Shown here piece after piece: positions 22,310 to 33,380 of a stretch of DNA of 64,000 nucleotides. This stretch comes from Siphonodentalium dalli (lineage: Eukaryota; Mollusca; Scaphopoda; Gadilida; Siphonodentaliidae). Made by a program: the position numbers and the translations under genes. Below the pieces are notes generated by a model that worked only from the letters and a program-made list of their open reading frames with translations, was not told where the DNA came from and did no database searches. Each line of letters opens with the position of its first letter. Position 1 is the stretch's first letter. Location of the stretch: the NCBI GenBank assembly GCA_032622095.1, contig CP136064.1, forward strand, positions 51,218,073-51,282,072, in the 5' to 3' direction.

Positions 22310-23065
22310 CCACCCTTCTAAACCGCGTTCCACAAAAGACGGATTCGTCATCTCAGGTTAGCCTCCGTAAACCTCGTTCAGCTGGACCATCGAATTATAT
22401 GGTTTAGTTGCCGGTTTAAGCTTATACAACGCAAAACACATATCTACATTGATAAAAACTTACTCACAGGTGTGAGTGCTTCTATATATATATATGGAGC
22501 CCCGGAGGTGACATCCGATTTTTTTATTATAAAGTCGTGGCCACGAGAATATATATGAAGTCGTGGCCACGAGAGTAAAGTCGTGGTGCACGAGAATATG
22601 AAGTCGTGGCCACGAGAATGTGAAGTCTACGACTATATATAGTCTCGTTGCCACGACTTAATATGCTCGTGCCACGACTTCATATTCTCGTGGCCACGAC
22701 TTCATAATATCGTGGCCACGACTTTATTCTCGTGGCCACGACTTAAAAAAAAAATTCGGATGTCACCTCCATTGTTCTCGCTTATAAATGTCCAATCAAC
22801 TTATGCTCGCTGTCGTAATTACTGATTTTCGCAATCGCAACAGAACGCGGAGGCTCGCATTAGGAAAGTACGATTAATTATCTCGACAATACAGAGGCTC
22901 TACTGCCAAACCACTGGACTGGCTGCACCAGGTTTAAACCAGAGATGACGAATGCGTCACTTAGACCTGCGGTCTCGAGTTTAAACCACGGATTTAGTTG
23001 TCAAACGGCGGTTTAAACCTAGATGTTTACGTAGACCAGGTTTAAACCGGAGATGACAAATCCGG
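22310..23065. repeat. family H repeat, copy H1, interrupted by a palindromic MITE
   Basis: Left segment: CTCCACCCTTCTAAACCGCG, GGATTCGTCATCTCAGG, CGAATTATATGGTTTAGTTG. Right segment: AACGCGGAGGCTCGCATTA, CTGGACTGGCTGCACCAGG, GATGACGAATGCGTCAC, ending ACCGGAGATGACAAATCCGG. All appear in the same order in 56850-57343. The 22494-22772 element is absent there, so it inserted later. Confidence 0.72.
22494..22772. mobile_element. MITE built from CGTGGCCACG palindromes
   Basis: The ends are ATGGAGGTGACATCCGA in inverse orientation; the left end carries an extra eight bases after ATGGAG. The interior is a two-sided array of AAGTCGTGGCCACGAGAATA units, four on the left and about five inverted on the right, around ACTATATATAGT. 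Each unit is itself centred on the 10-bp palindrome CGTGGCCACG. It is nested in H1; target duplication is unclear because the left flank is a TA repeat. Confidence 0.8.
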
Positions 23066-24117
23066 CCAAGAAGTCTAGAGGCATTTCCTACATGTAACCT
23101 GATTTATATTACAACAAATAATTTAGTATTTCTTAAACCAATTTTCCGCTTACTAGCAAATGGCAATACAAAATAATTTCAATCACCATCATGCATTCGT
23201 ATCACACAGGCATCGGTCACAGTCACACATCGATGCAGGCATCGTGAAAGTCCACAAAATCATCCAAACGTATAATACTCCCAAAAACGATCACGAAAGC
23301 TCATAATTCAGACCGATCTTTATTATCTACCTGCCAGTAAGTGCTGTCATATGAACCATTCATCGCCAAATCTCCAAGCGTATAATTGCATGGCGCCCAT
23401 AATTCATAAAGAAAAAAGACACATCAGTGAATAAGATAAAGAGTCTCGCGGAAAAAGGAAAGTAATATGATATTCTTACAGTCCATGTAGCATCTTGTGG
23501 ATCGTGTTCCATAAAATAATAATGAAATAATTTTGAACAAGACAGATTAAGAAAGCCCGCCTTGACCCTGGAACCGTATTAACATCTTTTTCGTGCGCCC
23601 TTGAATATCTTCAGACCATAAGTTGAAATGACAATTGAATTCTATTATATTTTGATTATGTTGACCAGGGGGTCTTGGACCTCCAAACAAAAGCTCACAG
23701 ATATTTGTCAGAAGTTTGTATCCACAAGGATCAATTATTGTACGATAAACGGCCACGAAAGATAAACCTGGGTCAGATTTGTCTGACCCCAGGTTACCCC
23801 CGCCCGTGACCCTACGCGTGGAATAATCCGGCAAGAGGTATGGACCTGTTGGGCGCTGTGTCCAATAAAGAAATGCACAATAGCGGGACTGATGGTGGTT
23901 TGTGCATTCAACAAAAATGATTATTAAAGCAACTTGAAACTCACTGTCATTTCAATTGTCAAGAAGTCCATTTATAGCGTGTGAATATGACATTTAGAGT
24001 CGAGTCGGGATGGGTGGTCATCAATACAAAACTTTCTGTTTCAACGCGTCACTTGGACATAACCTGTCTTTCGTTCCTAATTTTCTTTTCCCATTTCCTC
24101 TCACCAGACAGTTTATT
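23066..24117. other. no gene recognised
   Basis: Apparently low-copy sequence. The GGATTATTCC-like termini and open frame around 23547-23834 show no family signature. CAGGTTTATC / CAGACCCAGG phrases around 23760-23800 form only a short hairpin. Confidence 0.45.
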
Positions 24118-24149
24118 TTTAAACGGTGTTACTAATTGGGAAATTTTGC

Positions 24150-24240
24150 GAAAACCCTGTGCCGATGCATTCTCTTATATATGCGAGTCTCACACAGGGA
24201 ACATCTCATATATGATACATTGCGTCGCATCAGTGCTATT
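24150..24240. repeat. degraded hairpin of the A/B/C module
   Basis: CCCTGTGCCGATGCATTC and TTATATATGCGAGTCTCACA are followed by a decayed right arm (CTCATATATGATACATTGCG). It lacks recognisable element ends, so it is a relic, possibly of family C because of the GAGTCTC..CAGGGA loop resembling C2. Confidence 0.55.
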
Positions 24241-24559
24241 ATGTTCTATGTAAATTTTGTGTGTGGGTAGCTCGATTTGAAAATTCGACCACCTGGTTTT
24301 CATATAATTATGTCTGCTTTAGTTTCACCTTAACGTTGTTTTCATTGGATCAGAGGAAATGAACGACTAATCTGTTTAAATTGTCTTGCTCTATATGTCA
24401 GTATATAATTGTTGTTGTAGTTGCTTGGAGATAGAACACTTTTAGAAAAAAATTGCTTTAAATCATTAAAAAGAACAAAATTCGCACATCTTGTCATTTT
24501 CTGTGTTATTTTAACCAAAAAATTCCGCTAGAATTAAGATTTTCACATATATAAGAGTA

Positions 24560-25150
24560 AGAAAACACCCTTTCCAACCAGGAACGTTCACTTCTGTGCG
24601 AAAAATTGAAATCAGCTGGAAATGGCTGTGACCGTGGCAAGTATTTTTAACCCTTTACCCAACAGAACGGCCCTGTGCCAATGCATTATCTTATATATGC
24701 GAGTCGACCATAGGTCGCCTCGCATATATAAGAGAATGCATTGGCTTAACACATTAAAAATTATAAAATTGTTAAAGAATGTAAGAAAAAATGGTAAAAA
24801 GTGTTAAAAAAAGGCCAATGCATTCTCTTATATATGCGAGGCGACCTATGGTCGACTGGCATATATAAGAGAATGCATTGGCACAGGGCATAACTGTAAC
24901 TATCACAATGTGGTCAAGGAGCCGGTTCCAATGATATCCATATTTGTATGGTTCTATTGAGACAGACCGAAGATATTTTAAGCTGTTGAAGCTTTATTTG
25001 GCCGGTTTTGGCCGTTTTGTTGGGTAAAGGGGTAAGAGCACACGAAACCGGTTTATCATTTCGTGTATTTGTCAACCTATCGTATACCTTCTTCCAAATT
25101 ACGTAGACAGAATTTGGAAGCTCAAATGAGCCATGTCCATTTAATGCTTT
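24560..25150. repeat. family I repeat, copy split by A3
   Basis: The left part AGCTGGAAATGGCTG..GGCAAGTATTTTT and the right part GAGCACACGAAACCGGTTTATC, GTCAACCTATCGTATACC, ACGTAGACAGAATTTGGAAG, GAGCCATGTCCATTTAA join into the same text as the reverse complement of 46911-47060, where no A element is present. Confidence 0.62.
24651..25031. mobile_element. family A TTAA MITE, copy A3
   Basis: TTAA lies at 24647-24650; the right flank is GTAA (25032-25035), one substitution from TTAA. The ends CCCTTTACCCAACAGAACGG and GTTGGGTAAAGGG are intact. Hairpins are at 24677-24745 and 24814-24882. It is inserted inside a family I copy. Confidence 0.86.
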
Positions 25151-25367
25151 GTTCACTCAGCGGGAAAACTGTCTGCCTGGGTATCCACTTATCAGATTGA
25201 GCCACTGAAATAAGTACATAATAATTATGTCTTTAACTATTTCTTCACTAAATACGAGTAGGTCTCTCATAGGAAACTGGCTGAAACAGGATCCCGAAGA
25301 ATATTCAGCGTCGGAGGGATTTGTGTCCAGCGGCCCATTTGTGCAAGCGCACATTTTGATCATTTAA

Positions 25368-25790
25368 AGATACTCAATCCGATTCGATGGTCCCCATATA
25401 ATCAGATTCCAGAAACAACAACAACAACAACAACATGTTTAGAAATGCCGCTTCAGTTATTAGAATCAATTAATTGTCCAAAAAATAACTCTAACCACTG
25501 CCAACTATAGTATAAAATTGCCCGAAACATGTTATGTATCAATATGTCGTTCGACGAAATTTTGCCTTATTATCAACACAAAGCCTCTTGATTTTAGAGT
25601 TATCCATCTTCATTCGCAATTTGGTCTGAGACCGTCGGCTCGTCGACTTTTTACTGGGCCACTATTAAGTCTCGATGGTGAAAAATTATTTATTTCAAAA
25701 ATCGATATCTAATAACTCTGAGCTTTGATGGGTGGGTTCCTCGACTCGAATAAAATATTGTTTACCCCCGAATCCAAATAAATAGGAAAT
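25368..25790. mobile_element. family G-related element, copy G4 (one end only)
   Basis: TTAA at 25364-25367 is followed by AGATACTCAATCCGATTCGA, an (ACA)n run, ATGCCGCTTCAGTTATTAGA, AAATCGATATCTAATAACTC and GGGTTCCTCGACTCGAATA. The inverse right terminus is not found. It forms a subfamily with 33381 and 41355. Confidence 0.6.
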
Positions 25791-25799
25791 GAGGGGCAC

Positions 25800-25935
25800 T
25801 TATAACCTCCGCCAGGGTACCCCGAGTCACCACACCAAATTTAGTTGAAATCGGACCAGCAATATTGGACAAAAATCGGGACAGACAGACGGACGAACGG
25901 ACGGACAGACAGATCCTACTCTTTGTAGTATAAAC
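25800..25935 (-). repeat. dispersed repeat with GACAGACGGACG tract
   Basis: CCCCGAGTCACCACACCAAA, GAAATCGGACCAGCAATATT and GACAGACAGACGGACGAACG end in ACAGATCCTACTC. It is the inverse counterpart of the fragment at 20560-20665. Confidence 0.55.
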
Positions 25936-26128
25936 TCAGGAGTCGTACTATTTTTCGCTCAGGTTGAATTCGCGAAAAATAGTATACTGCGATAATTTAA
26001 ATACAAATAAGGTGTGTGTATATATATATGGCTCGTTCTATATATACTATAGTCACCCCGAGACTTCTTTCGAGTAAAAAAAACCAGGATTTGCCAAGTT
26101 CAAAGACAATTTACAGTTTAGTAAAAAA

Positions 26129-26179
26129 CGCTCTTTATTTTCATCATATCAGGAAGAAAGTAAAACAAACGCTCTTTAT
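26129..26179 (+). repeat. paired CGCTCTTTAT motif outside family D
   Basis: CGCTCTTTAT begins at 26129 and again at 26170 (41 bp apart), with CATATCAGGAA between. The surrounding sequence is not a recognisable family D copy, so this looks like an independent carrier of the same motif pair. Confidence 0.55.
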
Positions 26180-27689
26180 TGTTACGCGATGCGATGAAAA
26201 GGTGTGAGTCGGCGTATGTCGATTTCTACTATTTGAGTATAAGCCTTAACCATGTAACATTTGTACCGTATACAATTAAGTTTCTCATGTATATGTCGAC
26301 ATGTTTAGATTCCCGGAACCGACCCACATGTAACTGGATAATTATTTCAGAATTCAAACTACCATGGGGGTTTAAGTCGAATTATCGGGAAATTTATGGT
26401 TGTTTATAAAGTATACAAACTAACTGATTCACCCAAAGCGCTCCTTTTTGTACGGAGCCCAGAAAATGACTATTAAAATTGAGATATCACTGCTTCACGG
26501 GAAATGATTATAATGCGACGCTTTTAAAGATGTGCAGTATATTATACGAATTGACAATAAACTGGTCGAAATATCCTCAACCAACTATCAGCTGGTATAA
26601 TGAAAATGGAAAATGAAAATGGAAAAATGGAAATATATTTAAAATCAATATTTAAAATCAATATTGTCTGACCACTGCCATCGTGTATACAATGTAGACT
26701 TTTTCGATCATTTACAATTCATTCTGCATCACTCTGAGAAACGGAATTGTCCATATTGGCCAAGTCAAACCAGAATTATAACCGACAAAACTTTAAACTA
26801 AATAATGTTAGATTTCATTACGTTTATTTTCATGATGGCAGTGGTCAGATCAACGCGTGGCGAGGGGAAATCAAACGCTCTTATTAAGTATACGCCCCTG
26901 GGGAAAATCCCAGATATAACAGTATATATATATACTATACAACATATCTTCGTGCAAGCAAATATGTTTAGATTGGACCTAAATAGTCATATTCGGCCAC
27001 AATGCAAACACGTTATAAAGAGCGTCTATCTGGTAAGCCGTGAGTTGGTTTAATCGTGTTATTTTCGAGCATGTTAACATAATTATCGTGAACATAAGCA
27101 AACAAGAGCTTGTTTCATATTGAAATAGTCCTACATAGGGCTGTTTTAATAACCAATGTTTAGGCCCATATTGAGCGTATTTGAGTGTTAAAATAATGCC
27201 AATATGAGCTGACAAGTGACAAGGCTACATATATTATGTGACTGAGATGAAGGATTTTAAGAATCTATGAGGAATGTGAAAGATGGTGTGTTTTTCCCAA
27301 AATCGGACTTGTGAACCTTGTCACTGGTATAGTATTGGTATATCGGGAATTATTCTCCAGGAGCCTGTGTTCATAATGGGTTCATTGGTATATATGATCT
27401 AATTATTTACTGGTGGATAAAACGTGCAAATGGAAGTTTTATATGGTTTCAAATGGTATGGGGCATATTTAAACTGGACGACAATAAAAAAATGCTGTTT
27501 CTAAATCCATGTAAAATACATGTAACTGGGTCGATAGAGGGAACATCAAAAACATAACAACAGATTTAGTCAATAATTTGCTGAAAGCATTTCCGTTTGA
27601 AATTGTTAGTATAATGCATTGCCGTATACTGTTCATATGGCGTTCTACTTGGAAACAATACATAGCGTTTTGTTGTAACTTGAATGATT
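26180..27689. other. no gene recognised; fragments of family F
   Basis: Around 26990-27215 the text (CACGTTATAAAGAGCGTC, TAATGCCAATATGAGC) matches the family F repeats near 50-51 kb. A short tandem AAAATGGAAAATG lies near 26603. No exon recognised. Confidence 0.45.
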
Positions 27690-27776
27690 AGGAAAATGGC
27701 CGTTTGTTGAACTTATTATGTGAACATTTCCTTATGGAACTACTCGTCACTGAGTATATAATTAGTATATAAATGG
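27690..27776. repeat. family E right-end fragment
   Basis: GTTGAACTTATTATGTGAAC, GGAACTACTCGTCACTGAGT and TATAAATGG then TTAA match the right end of the element at 46671-46910. The left end was not found. Confidence 0.5.
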
Positions 27777-28021
27777 TTAAGTTAAAATAATCCTTTCTAT
27801 TATTGTCGTAACCGTACCTTATTACTGAGCATGGGTTTGGTGGGTGGCTTACATATAATGCTTGAATGAGCAATATACTTGCCTGAAAAAGAATAGCCAA
27901 TTCTCCAGAATCCGCAAAGATGCTGTGTGGTTACATGGAAGAGGTTCATCATGTCATATGTGCATTTTAAATAACTTTAAATAACTATACATACGAACCT
28001 CGTATCTCATTTTGGCCTTGA

Positions 28022-28458
28022 CCCTTTCTTGCGCTGGCACAACATTGAAGCCTCTCATATATAAGAGAATGCATTGGCCTAAGCCGCCTAACTTACATTC
28101 TTTAACAATTTTATAAAAAACATGATCATTTATTTATTATTTTCCTTACAATCTTTAACAATTTTTATCATTTTTTATAATTTGTTCTTACATTCTTCAT
28201 AAATTTTTATAATTTGTTCTTACATTCTTAAACAATTTTTATCATTTTTTATCATTATTTCTTACATTCTTTAACAATTTATTATTATTTTTTCATTTTT
28301 CATACATTCTTTAACAATTATGAAAAAATAATATAAAATTTGTTAGGCCAATGCATTCTCTTATATATGCGAGGCGACCTATGTTCGACTCGCATGTAAG
28401 AGAATGCATTGGCACAGGGTTTTCGCAAAAAATCAGGAAGCCCCAGTTATGGAAGGAA
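28022..28458. mobile_element. family C-like MITE with expanded TTCTTACATTCTTTAAC linker
   Basis: The ends CCCTTTCTTGCGCTGGC and GAAGCCCCAGTTATGGAAGG are family C-like; the flanks TTGA and AATA are decayed TTAA. The left hairpin is half lost and the right one is at 28347-28413. The linker is expanded by repeated (T)CTTACATTCTTTAACAATT units, the complement of the linker phrase used in family A. Confidence 0.66.
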
Positions 28459-28559
28459 TAAGCAGTGGGTATATACAAACGGAATCAACTGACACGAGTA
28501 ATCTGAAAATAAAGATAAACGATGTGTCTGTATACTGAACTTCGTGACATAGCTCAGCA

Positions 28560-28890
28560 GCAGAAATAATTTGTTCTTGTATTCTTTAACAATTTTATAA
28601 TTTCACCCATACAGAGCCCAGACAAACATGAGCAGACGACACTCTTCTATGTGCTTCTATATATCTATATATGTGTGGGGCTCCCTGCAGGCGTTATTTT
28701 ATTTTATGTCCTAAAAATTGTAAGAAACATTTATTTAAAACTTTTAACATGATAAAAATTGTTAAGCCAATGCATTCTCTTATATATGCGAGGCGACCTA
28801 TGGTCGACTCGCATATATAAGAGAATGCATTGGCACAAGGTAAACAAATCCCGACTTCCGACTGGATTTGATATGGCGGGTCACATATGT
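28560..28890. mobile_element. family B MITE, truncated inverted copy B2
   Basis: Reading backwards from 28890 (TGTGACCCGCCATATCAAAT, then a hairpin at 28766-28834, GGACATAAAATAAAA, the complement of GAGCCCCACACATATA, AGACAAACATGAGCAG) it matches B1 from its left end, then stops near 28560 before the second hairpin. Confidence 0.72.
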
Positions 28891-28974
28891 ATAGCAACGG
28901 GTCCAGCTTCTGATCAACTTGAATGCGCAGTGAATAAGTGCGCGGTGTTTCTTAATCTTGACGAAGTTGCATGT

Positions 28975-29345
28975 ATGCTACACACGTTACTTCGACTGAA
29001 TTGGTCATTGTTGCATGCATGGTATCGTGCGAAAAGACGCCCAGGATCTCCCATTGCAAACGTGCAAAAAGACACACAAGATATCCCAGACATGTTACAC
29101 AGCATGTATATATATGGAAGTCTCGTTCGTCCTTGACAGTCAAACTCAACGCTGGTGGAATACACATTAAAATTCCGAAATCAGAAACAAATAATTGTTG
29201 TAATTTTGATTAACATGCGACTAATTTAAAATCGATTTTTTAATGAGACATTCAGATGCTGGATGACTTTTTGCACATTGTGGGAGATCATTTGTGTGTT
29301 TGTGTACGGTTAGGAGATCCTGGCACGAAACAATGAGACAACGAC
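28975..29345. mobile_element. family J foldback, copy J1
   Basis: The left arm has GACGCCCAGGATCTCCCATT and GTGCAAAAAGACACACAAG. The right arm has CTGGATGACTTTTTGCAC and TAGGAGATCCTGGCACGAAA, imperfect complements. The centre (GACAGTCAAACTCAACGCTG, AAAATTCCG) matches the inverse of the copy at 51790-52175. Open frames crossing it are not genes. Confidence 0.65.
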
Positions 29346-30413
29346 CGCATGCTTACTTTTTAGATGCCTGTAAAATAAACTAATCTCTAATAGAAGGCGG
29401 TGTTTGTCTTGTCTCTGTGTGTGACAATGTTTGCAAAAAAATAGCGGAAGTCGAAAAACCAGGATTGTATTTGCATATGTGATAGTGAATATCTGTCACT
29501 TATTTAGTCAATTTACAAGCACGCGTGACACGTGAGATTTAAACATCCACAGACATTGAATAAAAGGAATCACTGCCCACCTGCATTAAACGGAACATCA
29601 TCGTCTACTTCCATACAATGTCATGATACAAATTGTGAAATAAAATCGAAGAAAGCAAAAAAGGTTATCGCGGGTTCATTGTATGGATAATGGACGGTGA
29701 ATCAACAAGTCATTGTGAACATATTCGATAATCGGCGAGTCGCATCAGATTTGTTTTCTGACACCGATCACATTCCAGTCCGTGTGTCTGCGCAGATGTT
29801 TTCTCTCAAACAGAACGCACCCATAATTAAAAACTCCCATTGCATTCGATCTGTCACGAGGACAGAACGAGATCGGCGAAAGGAGTCGCTCCAAACACAA
29901 ACAATTTTGGTGATCCCGTTGACCCTAGAGGGCACAGCGCGCGACCTTATGCGACCTCTGTGTCGGAGGTCGCTGTTGGTAATAGTTGCTGATGGCTCTT
30001 CGCAAGACGTAATCAGATGTTATGATTTGGTTGGACAATAACGAAACGTGACAGATGGGGTAGAGTATTAGGACTCTATTATGAATGAAACAATCGGGTG
30101 GTGGTCATGATGTTCCCGCCATACTGCCAGTGTCTCCGGAAGAGAGTTATAATCCCTTTCATTCGGGTCAAAGGGGAGACTAATTGTTTTTGACCACTCA
30201 GCGGAATTAGAGGGCAGAATGCTTGTTGGGTGTGGTTCTAAACAAATTAAGCATTCAACATGTGTCAAACCAATTAAAATATCCTGGGAAAATGTAAATT
30301 CCCGCGAAAATCAGAGTAGCAATAACCATGCACAATCGGACGCGTATAGAAACTTGACGATATTGTTAACTCGGGTTCTGCTTAATACGTGTGCCTCAGG
30401 AATTACAGAACTC
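29346..30413. other. apparently low-copy sequence; no gene recognised
   Basis: An open frame at 29697-30041 (plus strand) shows no known domain and no splice-site support. The region lacks the element ends seen elsewhere in the window. It could be intergenic or intronic. Confidence 0.45.
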
Positions 30414-30427
30414 AGGACCAATGGTAT

Positions 30428-30740
30428 TAATTTATTTATTTATTGAGGTTTAACGTCGCTTTCAGCAGCCAGGGCTATATCACGGCGTTGGCAGTTTTAT
30501 TGGTGGAGGGAAAGTCCGCGCACTTAGATAAATCTAGCAGGGATTTCATTGGCTGGAAGAATGACCCATTGAGCCAGGCGAAACCACCGACCATCGGCGA
30601 ATAATTGGCAACTCACCCAGATAGCGATACGGGATACAAAGTCATTGATGACTCTACCGGGAATTGAACCCATATCGCCAGGGCTGGAGAGCGAGGCGGT
30701 CTGGAACAGAGCATCTTACCGACTGAGCCACCGAAGCCCC
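30428..30740 (-). mobile_element. tRNA-derived SINE
   Basis: Reading on the minus strand, the 5' end GGGGCTTCGGTGGCTCAGTC at 30740 carries an A box (TGGCTCAGTCGG), followed by a B box (GGTTCAATTCC). The body ends GAAAGCGACGTTAAACCTC with an (AATA)n tail at 30428-30445. Direct repeats AGGACCAATGGTAT (30414-30427) and AGGACCATTGATAT (30741-30754) match at 12 of 14 positions and are read as the target duplication. It is Pol III-type and non-autonomous, so a LINE partner is needed for mobility. Confidence 0.88.
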
Positions 30741-30754
30741 AGGACCATTGATAT

Positions 30755-31923
30755 ATTTCCCACGCTCTATATATAGGTTCTATAGCGTCGCAGTGTTCTG
30801 ATGGCATTTTCATGCGCTTGTCATATATGTGAGATAGGCAATATGAAGAACAATGGTGATGTGAGCTCAAGTTATCTCAACTTATAAACTGCTCATTGGC
30901 GCACGATGAACAAAATTACGAAGACATGCATGAACTGAAGAGTAATTTCAAATAAATATATAAGACCATCACATGGGGTGGTTGAGGTCTGAAACAAATT
31001 TGGAGAATACGTTAGGTTGGTTCGGAGGTGTCACCGGTCTTCTTTTTCGACCATGCATTACTGATAAGGATGACATAACTAAAAACTGAGCTGCAAGTGC
31101 CATGCACACAAAGTCGTTTGCTTCGATCTTATTGAATAACATTCAATAAAATAAATGATCATAAATGCACACGGATGGTTTCAAGTGGTGTGTAACTCGG
31201 TATATACAAACCATGTTACCATCTCAAATATCTGGCCTCTCAGATGAGATTTTTCCATATCATATACAACTTGCAGTGTTGGACAATAATAAAGTATCGG
31301 TGCCGTCAATATCAACAAGAAGAATTCCATGTCTCGGTGTGCATGTATAACTAGCAAAGAAACGTACACTCCAGCCACTTGTGGATGCAAGTGGACAACT
31401 ACTTATTGTCCCAACCGGAAGTCCCCAGAGACGCAAGACATACTTCAAACTGCACGGAGTATAAGTGACGAGAATATGTCAATACGTACTTCGGTAATGA
31501 TCGAGGAATTAACGGCAATGTACACGCGGGTCTGGGTAAAGATTTCCCACGCGGGGAGGCGGCACGTGTTCATGTATTTACCGTCCTTGGTTCAGCAACC
31601 ATTATTGACAGATTATAGAACCAACAAAGTGGGAACATCTGTCTACAGCATTGTCCCCATTGGTACCGGAACGTTCCCACAGTCACGGAAATATTTCATT
31701 GGTTGACACCGCGAACGCGAGAGGATGAACAGCTTCGGCGTGGGAATAGGTGCTCGCATGCCTTCACATCACGTGAAAAAAGAATGCAAGATATACTATC
31801 CAGTGTTATTTAGTGAGAGTAAAGTTTGAGTCAACTGACAGTCTGAGCTAATTTCCGTTACTTGTTAAATGCAATAGATCTGATATTTTGTGGTATAAGT
31901 GATTTTGAAGTGAAATCGAGAAA
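30755..31923. other. low-copy sequence upstream of a candidate first exon
   Basis: No element ends are recognised. It contains scattered CpG, an E-box palindrome at 31769-31776 and overlapping short open frames on both strands (31180-31710) without family signatures. If the exon at 31924 is real, this holds its promoter and 5' UTR. Confidence 0.4.
31769..31776. promoter_or_regulatory. E-box palindrome TCACGTGA
   Basis: A perfect TCACGTGA, the class bound by bHLH-ZIP factors (USF, MITF/TFEB, MAX), lies about 150 bp before the candidate start codon at 31924. Chance occurrence is possible. Confidence 0.3.
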
Positions 31924-31986
31924 ATGACGGATTTAAATTTGGGAAACTCCTCGTGCAAGCCGAAGGGGGCTTTCACCTACCGAAAA
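31924..31986 (+). CDS. candidate first coding exon, unidentified protein
   Basis: The ATG in GAGAAAATGACGG opens a 21-codon frame (MTDLNLGNSSCKPKGAFTYR then K), which runs straight into a consensus donor AAA|GTGAGT at 31987. The context is adenine-rich before the ATG, as in many invertebrate starts. I do not recognise the protein and found no second exon in the window. A chance ATG plus donor is a real alternative. Confidence 0.35.
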
Positions 31987-32980
31987 GTGAGTACTGTTCG
32001 TGCTGATGACTTGCATGCGTCAGTCCGGTCTTTCCGAAGGCAAAAGCAGGTTTAATATGGTTGTGTAGAAATGAGAGGTATAACGTGTACGCATGTTACA
32101 TATGCAGGGCCGTGATGGGGGTGTAGTGGTGCAATACCCCCCTCACCAAAATACTACAGTTAGTGCATGCTTCTGTCGGTCAGTTGTCGGGCAATTACAT
32201 TGTACCTTTTGTCATATAATGAAGAGTTTATTGCAGTTAATTCCAAAGAATATTGCCCGACATAATTGTAAAATAGTATGCCTGGAGTAACCGTAATACA
32301 AAATGCCCAACAAACATACGATTATAACAGCCTAATATAATGCAGTAATAGGTGCTATCTGTGTTGCTTATTTTTATTTTTTGCTAGACAGGCTTGTCAA
32401 ATTGTTTCATGCGATTCGTACTGCCCTATACAGCACTTTATTAAATTAATTAAACATCAGATAATTTAGATTCAGTGCCAAGGATGCCCGTTGTGAATTA
32501 TGCTCTATGGTAAGTACACATTGTTTTACATCCTTATAATGGGGTGGTGGTCCTCTGACCCCGAGGGTGGGGATTGAGAGAGAGGGGAACTTCTTTCAGA
32601 ATATCCCCAGCTCAAGCATCGGTCTTCGATATCTGTCTTCAGTATGTTCACTTATATAACATCTGGTTAATTCGACTGAGACGTCGGACAAGTAAACCGA
32701 TATACTATTGAGAGAACCCCACCAGAGAGCAACTATATGGATTAGTATCAATAGAGAATATTTCGCGCTTAAAACAGGTAGCCATTTATCTTAAGATAGC
32801 TTTCACGGATAGAAATAAATAGTACAGTAACTAATTTGTCCATATTAGAGACAGATCATGGCATGTATTGCGTGTTATGTCATTATATTACAGCATATAT
32901 ATAAAACTTACGGTTTTTTTTTGACAGTGTATATGTACGTTACATATTGTATAAAATGTAGACCGGCCATCCATACTCAT

Positions 32981-32999
32981 TGTAAATATTTTGTAAATA
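32981..32999 (+). promoter_or_regulatory. two Pumilio-type TGTAAATA sites
   Basis: TGTAAATA occurs at 32981-32988 and 32992-32999, matching the UGUANAUA consensus of PUF proteins, about 40 bases before an AATAAA. Regulation is inferred only; the AT-rich context makes chance matches possible. Confidence 0.35.
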
Positions 33000-33036
33000 T
33001 GTTCTGTATTGTTTTACCTTAAATTGTAGCTTATGC

Positions 33037-33042
33037 AATAAA
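33037..33042 (+). promoter_or_regulatory. candidate poly(A) signal
   Basis: AATAAA lies in GCTTATGCAATAAAGCTTTC, followed by a T/G-containing stretch, after an AT-rich run. It could end a host transcript or a decayed LINE; no coding region upstream was identified. Confidence 0.4.
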
Positions 33043-33060
33043 GCTTTCGTTCATGCATTA

Positions 33061-33377
33061 CACCCCTGAGCTGAGCCTGAATATACATGTACACATATAC
33101 ATTTTCATATATATGGAAAGTCTCCGAGAGTTGCCCATTCTGTTGGATATTTGGGATTTATGTCGTTTAATTCCATCATGTAGATGCCCATGTCACGGTG
33201 TTGTAGGGTCGCCAGCCGCCCATGCAGTGGTGGCGCAGCTGGCTCGGATTTGGAGATTGGCGGATGTGTGGTCAATGCACCGGGAATGTAATCTGATTCG
33301 TGTACATGGACGAGTTCGTCGGTTGTCTCCCGAGAGTATAAGTGGTTTCTTCGGAGTGGAGTGATTTCCCGGTGGCA
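33061..33377. other. no gene recognised
   Basis: Opposed open frames (33053-33364 plus, 33105-33416 minus) overlap completely and lack signatures. TGGCGCAGCTGG at about 33231 fits a Pol III A box but no B box follows. Confidence 0.4.
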
Positions 33378-33380
33378 TTG

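Larger units (their letters stand above)
31987..33060. other. low-copy sequence ending in a candidate transcript 3' end
   Basis: No coding region recognised; the open frame at 32093-32290 has no signature. The last 100 bp look like a 3' UTR end (see 32981-33042). Confidence 0.4.

Noticed and set aside
28694-29136. Open frames with IYKRMHW peptides (also at 11.2, 17.9, 24.6 and 63.3 kb)
   Set aside because: The peptide comes from the GCCAATGCATTCTCTTATAT hairpin of families A and B.
29697-30041. 114-codon open frame as a gene
   Set aside because: No recognisable domain, no splice or promoter support, and length is within chance for this base composition.
30600-30740. tRNA gene on the minus strand
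   Set aside because: A and B boxes are present but the body continues into a SINE 3' region with tail and target duplication, and the cloverleaf is degraded.
33225-33260. Pol III A box TGGCGCAGCTGG as part of a tRNA or SINE
   Set aside because: No B box at the expected distance and no tail.
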